Assembly: GCF_002865645.1 (NCBI RefSeq)
Contig: NW_020194519.1
Span: forward strand, 989,542 to 1,053,541
From: Hyaloscypha bicolor E
Lineage: Eukaryota > Ascomycota > Leotiomycetes > Helotiales > Hyaloscyphaceae
Direction of reading: 5' to 3'
Length of the DNA stretch: 64,000 bases
The notes under the pieces are model-generated. The model was not told the origin of the DNA, ran no database searches, and saw nothing but the letters and a program-made list of their open reading frames with translations. Below are positions 11,283 to 19,900 of this stretch, piece by piece. The stretch's first letter is position 1; every line of letters begins with the position of its first letter. A program made the translations under genes and the position numbers.

Positions 11283-12525
11283 ATGAGCGCACCACCTCTA
11301 AATGAGGCAGCACTTATTTCAGATGGTGCTCGTTTCTACGTGAGTTAGGGACAATGCAAGCTAGAAAAACATATGCTAACAAGTCAGAATCCCGCTGAGG
11401 CAATCTCTCCCGTTGTAGAGGCTACGCCAGAAACAAAGCAAAGTGTGTCACCTCCCCAGAATAAGTGAGTCGATCTTGTTATAGAAGGCACCTAGAGAAA
11501 GGCAATAACCGTGTTTAGTAATAGTATGCACCGTATGGGGGGGGGGGTCTATACCTCCAGGCGGCGGGTTCCAAATCGCTACTGATCTGGTAAGTGATGC
11601 ATTCGACTCACTACTCATATTCCTGATCGTCACACAGGACTCGGCACAAGCTTCATATATTGGAGAAGATGGCCGATTCACTCTGCTTCGTGGTAAGTGT
11701 TGTGAATCTGTTACGCTGAATCCTGCTGACTCAAGGGAAATCTATACTATGTTTCGAACAATGGCAGCAGCCAATTCTTCTGGCTCTAGTGCCAGAATTC
11801 CGCAGGAAACTCTGAGGCTTCTGCCTATCATATCGCGAACTTTGATTCGTCAGTATTTTCTTTAATTGGTTATCCCGCGGCTCACTTCCTACCTTAGAAT
11901 TCGTTGGTGAGCTCCAAGCAAAGAATAGCCAACTTCAAGCTGGAGAACGACAGACAGAAGGCAAGTCAACTACCCACTGACCCTGTGTCCCCTAGATAAC
12001 AAGATACAAAGCTCGCATAGACTCGCTCCAGAGGGAAGTTGAATTGCTTAAAGGTATGGAAGCCGAGCCTATCTGGCAATCTAATCAAATTGGCGCTAAC
12101 ACAATCCAGAGGCCAAGAGTAGGCTGGAATGTGAGCTCTAGTATACTCATTGGATTTGCTCGTCCCGTTAACATATTTTAGTTAAAAATGATGGTTTGAA
12201 AAGAGACATACGTGAGGTGGAGCGATCATATGCGAATATCAAAGCGCAAAAGGACAGTTTGAAGGCAGAACTTGATAACTAAAACTTCGAGCAACTTCGG
12301 ATTCTGGTGTAGAGGGCTCAAGCAAGAAGCGTAGATATTTAGATTGAATTAAGGGGTCCTTCTGATGAGGAGTAATTTCTCCTAGCAATAGTTCCGCTGA
12401 CGAGGGTTGGATATTCTATCTACATTCCAAGGTGAGCTGTTTCTATTAGAACGTGTGACGTACATATCCAGGCTTCGAGAAGACTTTGAAATTGGCCTGT
12501 ACTGCAAGTGTGGATTCCTGTCGGT
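11283..12525 (+). pseudogene. Intron-rich coiled-coil protein gene, RIP-damaged and 3'-truncated
   Basis: Exon 1 (11283-11339) encodes MSAPPLNEAALISDGARFY and ends at a GTGAGT donor. Exon 2 (11388-11464) follows a CTAAC...CAG acceptor. More short exons are separated by introns with GTAAGT/GTATGG donors: one reads FQIATDLDSAQASYIGEDGR, another NLYYVSNNGSSQFFW, later ones EFVGELQAKNSQLQAGERQ and the heptad-like LKRDIREVERSYANIKAQKD. A final exon reads LREDFEIGLYCKCGFLS before the sequence stops matching any gene pattern near 12525. Stops TAG near 11787 and TAA/TAG/TAG/TAA at about 12280-12375 all fit CAG/CAA changed by C-to-T. A run of ten G near 11540 may also shift the frame. Family not recognised. 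The damage looks like RIP leaking from the adjacent retroelement nest. Confidence 0.5.
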
Positions 12526-12573
12526 ATCTTTCTCCATGGCGGACGTGTTTAAAGAGAAAACCTAGATGGAGTG

Positions 12574-12702
12574 CAGTGGCCTTGGCATTGGCGACAGGGG
12601 GATAGGGACCAAGCCAAGGCCACCCCTCTATATGTGGGCCGTTCCAAGACCCACTACTAGTGGGTCACTGAGGTGGCCACTGAGGTGGTACATAACCACC
12701 TA
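12574..12702. repeat. Cluster of perfect hairpins and a 12-bp tandem repeat
   Basis: Three inverted repeats in 130 bp: GTGGCCTTGGC pairs with GCCAAGGCCAC (about 12574-12624); GACCCACTACTAGTGGGTC at 12648-12666 is a perfect 19-bp palindrome around a central C; AGGTGGT pairs with ACCACCT around 12683-12701. Between them CACTGAGGTGGC is repeated in tandem. Lies between the truncated coiled-coil gene and the 17-bp array. Function unknown; it could be the remains of an LTR or MITE end. Confidence 0.6.
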
Positions 12703-12741
12703 GATAACGAGGGAGCATTATTCTACTGGTCATGTCCACTT

Positions 12742-13166
12742 GTACGAACAATTCGTTTGCACCAACCATTTTCTTGCACCAACCTTTTACTTGCACCATT
12801 CAGTTTATGGTACTAACAATTCGTTTGCACTAACTATTTGCTTGCACCATTCTGTTTATAGTACTAACAAATTGTTTGTACTATAAACTGAATGGTACTA
12901 GTAAGTGATTAGTGCCAACAAATTACTTGCACTAACAATTTGATAGTACAAGTGATTCTTTAGTACCAATAAATTTCTTGCACCAGTATTTTGATAGTAC
13001 CATTGATCTAATAGCACGAATGGTTCCTTTGTACTAACTACGCGTTTGCACTAACCATTTCATAGAACCAACAGTACTTTAGTACTAGCAAATTATTTGT
13101 ACTAGTAATTTGATAGTGCCATTGATTCTTTGGTGCTAATAATTGTCTTGTACCATTGACTGCCCC
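12742..13166. repeat. Strict 17-bp periodic array, 25 units
   Basis: Twenty-five consecutive 17-bp units with no insertion or deletion. Each unit fits G-Y-R-C-N-A followed by variable AT-rich bases, then T and one base; a typical unit is GTACTAACAATTTGTTT. Bases 1 (G), 4 (C) and 6 (A) are the same in all units I listed, and base 16 is T in essentially all. The junction core of each unit (T-W-G-Y-R-C-Y-A) is close to the palindrome TAGTACTA. Bases 7-15 differ widely from unit to unit. 17 is not a multiple of 3, so a repeat protein is unlikely. The array ends 55 bp before the gag start of Copia-A. Confidence 0.9.
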
Positions 13167-13221
13167 TCTCGCTACGAACCACACATATATACCGGGGAGG
13201 GCTTAACCCTAAGGGTTCGGG

Positions 13222-14936
13222 ATGGCGAACCTTTGGGATGGATACGAGCAGATAAAGAAATGGAAGGACGGTATAGACCTGGCTAGCTCTGACCACAAGG
13301 AAATCCTGGATTACCTCAATACCAGATTGTTCCAGTACAAGGTAGAGAAGTCAACTGATAAGGACCTCTGGGAATTATTCAAGGAGGATTTCAGTAACTT
13401 TGACCTCGAGACATTTAATCGACTAGATCAATACGTACTACGTTAATTACGAGCTGCTTTGCAATACGGTGGTATTTATATCGAATATAACCATGGTCGC
13501 TTTACTATTATATAGTCCTTAGTCGACGCTATTCAGAGAGAAGAACAATACGTCTGGACTACTAATAATATTATTGCCGCTAGACAAGACCTTAAGGCGG
13601 GCCCTATTACCTCATTATATATATCCCTGAATAATGGTATTGCAAGAAATCGATATATTAAACTAATTATTGCTTATACCCCTTTGCTACCTGCTATCCC
13701 TTTGCTATCTGTAACCGCTCCTGCTAGTACCGGACCGCAGAGAGCCAAAACTGACAATCTCCTACTACCTCTACTACCCTCAAATGGCCCTTTAAATGGC
13801 CCTCTCACTGCAAAGCTAATTGGAGAAATAGCAAAGATATATACCGAGGCACAGAAGTATAATAGAACTAATGGCAGTTTCGACCAAAAACTCGCCATCT
13901 TCCTCGATATCTGCCAATATATAGAGCTTCTATAAGAGGCATTAGTAAAAGCTTTCCCTACTATATTAAAGGAACTAGTACAAGATCACTTTTATAATAA
14001 CTAGCTCTCTTAACGTATATATAAAGAGGCCTGTATGAATATTTGCAGCTTCTTTAAAGGCCCTAGTTTCTAATATCGAAACTTAGACAAATAGAACGCT
14101 ACTATAATAGTAATTACAATAGCTTAATACCCCGAAAAGACAGTATTTGAGCTTGTCTAATTACTAATTAATGACTTATATAAATTGCAATATAGACTAG
14201 TACCTGCCTTATAAAATACCGAATTCCTATATAATAAAATTATTATCTCCTATTAAGGTATACTAGTATACTAATATATAGTCTCGGATTCTCTTTCTAA
14301 TTTCGGCTAACTTATTAATAAGCTCTAATTATTTATTACTACCTATAAGAAGAAATAATAGATTAATACCGAGATCCTCTTTACTAATTAATAATACTGT
14401 TTTTAAAACCCTTTAAGCTACTATTCGTCCGGAAATTATTAATATAGACTAAGCCGCAACTTTGGTACCTATAATAACTATTTCAAGTCCCGTAATTATA
14501 ATAATTATACTCCGAAGTCGTGTTTTATATATAAGAGACCCGAATACTATTTATAGAAGTATATACCAGAGGAATAAGAAGCTAAGAAGGCTTAATTCAA
14601 GGATAGAAACATTTACTAATTTAGATTCCGAAACTCTTATAATTTTAATAAATGCTTTAGTAATATCTATATATAGTATATTACCGAAATTAAAGGAAAA
14701 GAAAATAATAAAAGTAGTAAAAACAAACTAGAGAATAATACTTTTAAAGCCTTACTAGTAGAAATAAATAAAAGAAAGAAATATTATTTAGATTCCTACT
14801 TTACTTCTATTAAGAGCTTTCTAGCTATTTCTATTACTCCTGCTCCTATTATTTCTATAACTAATACTCTTATAAATAACCTTATTTCTCTTTTCTTTAT
14901 ATATTAGATAATAAGCGAAAACTATTACGGGTACGG
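13222..14936 (+). pseudogene. Copia-A gag protein (RIP gradient, interrupted)
   Basis: Begins MANLWDGYEQIKKWKDGIDL at 13222 and is open for 74 codons. A TAA (from CAA) at 13444 is followed by more gag in the same frame, then an 83-residue open block at 13684-13935 with AKLIGEIAKIYTEAQKYNR and FDQKLAIFLDICQYIELL. Beyond about 13940 the same protein continues but with many stops and AT-rich codons. A C-terminal piece near 14520-14760 (FIYKRPEYYL, SYFTSIKSFLAIS) matches Copia-C. A zinc-knuckle-like Cys pair probably stood near 14520 and is degraded. The first 700 bp are clearly less mutated than the rest. The frame is broken at 14937 by the Gypsy-B LTR. Inactive. Confidence 0.75.
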
Positions 14937-15196
14937 TATTTAGGACTTGGAAAGCAAGATAGAAGGTCTCTTATAAAGATAATTTAAAGCTAAGAAAGAG
15001 AAAACTAGAATATAGGAGGCTATAAGGAAATATATATATCCTATAATATACTAGTTCCAAAGAGGCTTAAACTTCTAAATATCTCTAGTATATTCCAAGT
15101 ATATTTCCCTAGTAAGGCGGCTGTATTATATATATCTAGGAGGCATCTAGTATCTAGTAAGATATCTCAGATACCGGATATCTGGAAATTATAATA
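14937..15196 (-). repeat. LTR of Gypsy-B (left, 3' in element orientation)
   Basis: 260 bp; direct repeat of 22854-23113. Shared landmarks: AAGCAAGATAGAAGGTCTC, AAGGCGGC and CAGATACCGGATATCTG. Confidence 0.88.
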
Positions 15197-15327
15197 TTAC
15201 TTCTTTCTTTATAATAAGCTCGTCTCCGAGCTTTATAAAAGCTATTAATCTATCTAATTTCGTATTATACTTCTTTCTAAAGTAAAACTAGTATCTCGGA
15301 TATAGATATTATATATAAAAGACTAGT

Positions 15328-15543
15328 GCTGTAACGGCACTGGCTGGGGGCCAAAGGGGGGTGGCTATTACATGACTGGTTTCACCTAGCTAGCCGGTGT
15401 TTCAGTGGTTTTAGCTAGTATTTCCCTCCTTTTATTCCCTTTCCTTCTCTCTCTCCTTCTTCTCCTTAGCTTAGTATTCTCAATACATGGGATTTTCCTG
15501 GATCTTTGAGCCTTTGTACTATTGCCTCGATCCCGCCGTTACA
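15328..15543 (+). repeat. Left LTR of the TRIM-like element
   Basis: 216 bp, TGTAACGGC...GCCGTTACA. Contains a pyrimidine-rich run of CTCTCTCCTTCTTCTCC type shared with the right LTR. Confidence 0.9.
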
Positions 15544-15788
15544 TAATACTAAGCTTACTCGACTCGGCCTGTAGAGGCGACATAATACTGCCGGCAAAGG
15601 ACCCGTACTTGTCCTTAGGGAGCGAAGACAGAATTCCGCTCCTGACGTTCGGTAATTCTCCCGAACTCAAAGAAGAAAGATATATTCTCCAAGACCCAGT
15701 TGACCTCGGAGCCTGGCCCTTAACTAGAGCAGACGACGTCCCTTGTCCTCTACGACCTAGTCAACCTCGGAGTTTGGCCCTTGACTAG
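15522..15788 (+). CDS. Short open frame in the TRIM-like element, overlapping its left LTR
   Basis: 88 residues beginning MPRSRRYIILSLLDSACRGD. It ends in the repeat DPVDLGAWPLTRADD, also found in the next frame (from 15881). The start lies inside the left LTR. No known domain. May be a remnant of a leader or gag-like region; coding status is uncertain. Confidence 0.3.
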   Translation: MPRSRRYIILSLLDSACRGDIILPAKDPYLSLGSEDRIPLLTFGNSPELKEERYILQDPVDLGAWPLTRADDVPCPLRPSQPRSLALD

Positions 15789-15957
15789 AGCAGACGATAA
15801 CCTGATAGTCGGTCCTCTGCCGACTTAAAAGAAGAAAGACTCCTGTCCTCTACGACCTAGTCAACCTCGGAGTTCGGCCCTTGACTAGAGCAGACGACGC
15901 CCTTGCCCTCTACGACCCAGTTGACCTCGGAGTCTGGCCCTCAACTAGAGCAGACGG
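15690..15957 (+). repeat. Four degenerate ~50-bp repeats inside the TRIM-like element
   Basis: The segment running from GACCYAGTYRACCTCGGAG to ACTAGAGCAGACG appears about four times (near 15692, 15755, 15857, 15923). Encodes DPVDLG-W-TRADD in whichever frame is open, so it crosses the two short open frames. Confidence 0.75.
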
Positions 15958-16654
15958 TATACCTTCCTCGATATCGACGAGAGCAAAAGAACCGGTACCC
16001 CCCTCCAAGAATCGGCGATCCTCCGATTTAAAACAAGAGACACGCCAATCGGTTTCGGGTTCCCGATTTAAAACGGAAGAAACCCGGCAATCGGTTCCAG
16101 TTCGCCGATTTAAAACAGAAGCAACTGTCTTACGATCGCCCCTTCTGCGATTACCCCTCCCTTAATCGCCCCTTCCTCGTTTGCCTCCTCCTCGTTCGCC
16201 TCCTCCTCGTTCGCCTCCTCCTCGTTCGCCTCTCGTACGGCCGCCCCTCGTACGATACTACTACTCCTCCGATTCGGACGATTCGGATAATCCTATCCCA
16301 GAAGCTTATTTACGATGTCCTCCTGCTAACGATTTATCGTCTGAGGAGACCGAGAGCCGACAAGATCCTAGCGAAGCTAGCTCTGGAGCCGAGTTTGAAT
16401 CGGATACGGAGGCTAGTTCCGGTTCTATAGACGATTTGGACGGTTCTGCGGATAGTTCTGGGGACGATTTGGACTCTGTAGATAATTCGGGCTCTGCAGA
16501 CGATTCTATAGATAGTTCCCTGGACGAGCTTGGTTCTTTGGACGGTTCTGTAGATAGTTTTGCGGACGATTCTGGGGATGATTTGGGTTCTGTAGACGAT
16601 TTTGGGTCTGAGGCTAGTTCTGGAGCCTCAGGTGAAGGTAGAGTTAGCTATTAG
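15881..16654 (+). CDS. Acidic Ser/Asp-rich low-complexity protein of the TRIM-like element
   Basis: One frame runs from 15881 to 16654 with a single TAA at 16163-16165. The first part is basic and carries repeats around RFKTEETRQSVP. The middle, from 16181, has tandem SPPPRSPPPRS encoded by an exact CCTCCTCCTCGTTCG repeat. Then come YYYSSDSDDSD and a long Ser/Asp/Gly tail (DDLGSVDDFGSEASSGASGE) to a stop at 16654. No zinc knuckle or protease motif. It could be a gag-like or host-derived disordered protein. The single stop may be a RIP hit on CAA or a real end with a second start at 16181. Function unknown. Confidence 0.45.
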
Positions 16655-16760
16655 TCAGATAGTAACTATTAAAAGCTGGCCGTTTTGGGGGTTTTGTCAA
16701 AACCCTATTTCCTTTATATACCTGAATAAGGGCATTCAGATTTGGTTTCCGGGGGGGTAA

Positions 16761-16974
16761 TATAACGGCGCTGGCTGGGGGCCAAAGGGGGGTGGCTATT
16801 ATATAACTGGTTTCATCTAGCTAGCCGGCGTTTCAGTAGTTTTAGCTAGTATTTCCCTCCTTTTATCCTCTTTCCTTCTCTCTCTCCTTCTTCTCCTTAG
16901 CTTAGTATTCTCAATATATGGGATTTTCCTGGATCTTTGAGCCTTTGTACCATTGCCTCGATCCCGCTGTTACA
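16761..16974 (+). repeat. Right LTR of the TRIM-like element
   Basis: 214 bp direct repeat of 15328-15543; start mutated to TATAACGGC by a TG-to-TA change. Confidence 0.9.
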
Positions 16975-19900
16975 AATGCCTTTACTATATAATCTAGGAG
17001 GATTTATTATTATTTCTGTATAGTTCTAAATAAATATTATTTTTTATATAATCTAGCTAATATTATAAGTTTTATAGAAATCCTAATATATTAATATTAT
17101 TATTATAGAAACTTTATAAAACCAGGAAGCTATTACTTAGTACTAAAGCTAGATACTATACTGGACCTTTATTCTAACTAACCTACTAGATTCTATACTT
17201 TAGCCTATTTCTTACTAGCTTAACTATAATAACCTATTTAATACTATATTCTTATTTGCTATCCTCTAGTATTAATAGAAGCGGTTCCGGATTTGCTTAA
17301 TCTAGTAAAGAATTCTAAAAGTCTTTTTATAGCTTCTTTATATAGAAAACTAGATATATTTTTATAATTTCTGGCAGTTTTAGAAGAAATAAATAGCTAT
17401 ACTATTCTAGAATCTCAAATAGGCCTTCTATTTAGTTTTCTAGCTTCCGACTCATATAATCGGATTTCTAGTACTTTATAGTAACCTATATTTTATTTCC
17501 TACTTTGAAATCAATTAGATAGTAGTATTTATTAGCTTATACTATATATTATTCTTATATTTATTTTATATAGCCTTAGGTAAGTTACTATAATTTATAT
17601 AATCGATTTACTAATACTTTAGCTTTATTTCTATTTAGCTTTTCTTTAAGTAAGTTAGCTTTAATAGAAAAGTTCTAGTCTAAAAAAATATAAGGCTTAT
17701 AATTCTTTTTAGTTATAAATAGGAACTAGCTAATAGTTTTATACTAAAAGAAAGCTTATTAATAATTGATTATAGTAACCTATTTATTCTAGTTATTCTA
17801 GTAATAGTTAATATATGAATATAATTTCTAATTAAAGTACTAATTAATAATCTCTATTTATTTATTCATTTAGAGGTAATTAGTTATAGAAAGCTTAAGC
17901 TTTATACTAATTCTTATATAGAATTCGCTCCAAAAATCGGATATAAATTAGGATCCCTGATCTAATATAATTATTTCTGGAATATCTATTTAGTATACTA
18001 TATAGAATAAAAATAGAAGTATTAGCTATTTGGCTATAATTATATCTTATACGGAAATCGTAATTAGATACTTAGGTAAGTAATTTACGAATATAGTAAT
18101 TATATTATAGCCCGATTTGCTTTCTAGATAGCTTTTAAAATCTATAATAATATATTACCAGAGGTAATTAGGAACTAAAAGGAAATAAAGTAAACTAGGC
18201 TTCTTATTTCTAGATATATATAATCTCTTATAAATATAGTAATTACTATAGTATTAATTAATATCCTTACCTATAAATAGCTAGTAATATTACTTCTTTA
18301 ATAGCTAATAGAACTTTATATATTTAGGATATCTAGAAAGGAATTTATTATATACTTTACGGATTAGGGTAATTTATAAAAATAATCCGGGAATTATTTT
18401 ATTCTTTATAATATAGAGTTTTCTATAGTATAAAAGAAGGCCGTTTTATAGTATCTAGATATTACTTTTGGTTTAGACTATTATATATAGTTTCTCTAGA
18501 TCTAGTAATATATAATTATTCTATAGAATCTTATTTATAAGTTATAAACTACTATATTTGGCAGGAGCCTCTAATAATACTTCTATAAGGGCTATTATAG
18601 TAAAGTTTACTAGTAAAGCTTCTAAAAAAATATCTTCTTCTAAAGAAATTATATCTCTAATAAGGATATTTTCCTCTAAAAAGTCTTTAGTATATATTTG
18701 GTTTTTAGAACCGAATTCCGGATTAAGTAAGCCGACCTTATAAAGTATTACTATAAGCTATAAGTTATAGATAATCTCTGAATTAATCTTATTTTTAGGG
18801 AAAAGTACTTGAGTTTATAGCTTTTCCTTAATCTGGTCCTAAATATTTACTTTATCTTATTTTTATAATAAAGCATGTATTTACTTATTTAATTTTCTAG
18901 AATAATATATAAGTTTAAAATAATAGTAAAATAAGAGCTTAGCTTATTTAGCTTATTAAGAAAAGAGCTTCTTAGTAATTATAAAATACTTTAAGATATA
19001 ATAATTAGAATAGATCTTAAAGGAAATATCCTAAAGGCCCTTTAGCTTAGCTCTCTATTTCTCTAATACTCGAACTATAATAAGTATTTCCTTATTATAT
19101 ATATTATAATTAAACTTTACTAGAAATATAATTTTAGAAAAATAAGCTATAGAATACTAAAGGCCTATTTCTAGATCTTATTAAAAGAATAGGCTAGTAA
19201 TTACTTCTTTAGATATATTTATTTCTACTATTATAGGTAGGTCTAGATTATAATATTATAAAACTAGAATAGAAATTATAGCTTTTTTTAAATAAGTAAA
19301 AGCCTCTTAATATTATTTAAACTACTTAAAAGAAATATCCTTTTTTATAAGTAAAATAAGAGGTCTAGTAATTCGTTTATACTTTTTAATAAAGTATTTA
19401 TAAAAGTTATAGAAGCCGAGGAAAAACTATATATCCTTAATTATTTTTAGAAGTTACTAGTTATATATTACTTTAATTTTATTAGAATCTATTTTAATAT
19501 TAGATATAGAGATAATAAAGCCCAAATACTTTATATATATAACTTTAAATTCCGATTTCTTAATATCTACTTAAAAGCTAATAAGATATAAGTAATCTAG
19601 TACTTTTTATATATATTATTTATACTTTACTAGGTTTTCTAAATAAATGAAAATATTATTAAAATATATTATATAAAAGTTATTTAGATACTCGAAAAAT
19701 ATATTATTTATATAGTATTAATATATAGCCGGGCTATTTATAAGGCCTTTCTAGAGAATATTATATTTATATATTCTATAGTAAATACGGAATATTATTA
19801 GCTTCTAAAAGTTCGGGTTTATAGCTATATAATAGAAAGCTTAGTAAATATCTAATTTAATATAGATTTTGGCCTTAGATAATTAACTTAAAGTCTTATT

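Larger units (their letters stand above)
15328..16974 (+). mobile_element. Short non-autonomous LTR retrotransposon (TRIM-like), weakly RIPed
   Basis: Direct LTRs of about 215 bp (15328-15543 and 16761-16974) start TGTAACGGC (TATAACGGC in the right copy) and end GCCGTTACA or GCTGTTACA, an inverted terminal pair. Flanking pentamers AGTGC and AATGC are a near-perfect target duplication. A GGGGGGG tract at 16751-16757 precedes the right LTR as a possible polypurine tract. No reverse transcriptase, integrase or protease is encoded. It is much richer in G and C than the Gypsy-B sequence on both sides, so it inserted late or escaped most RIP. The LTRs differ almost only by transitions. Confidence 0.88.

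Noticed and set aside
12742..13166. CRISPR array
   Set aside because: Units are contiguous 17-mers without separate repeat and spacer blocks of typical length, and the organism is a fungus.
12742..13166. Repeat protein coding region
   Set aside because: A 17-bp period is not a multiple of three, and no long frame crosses the array.
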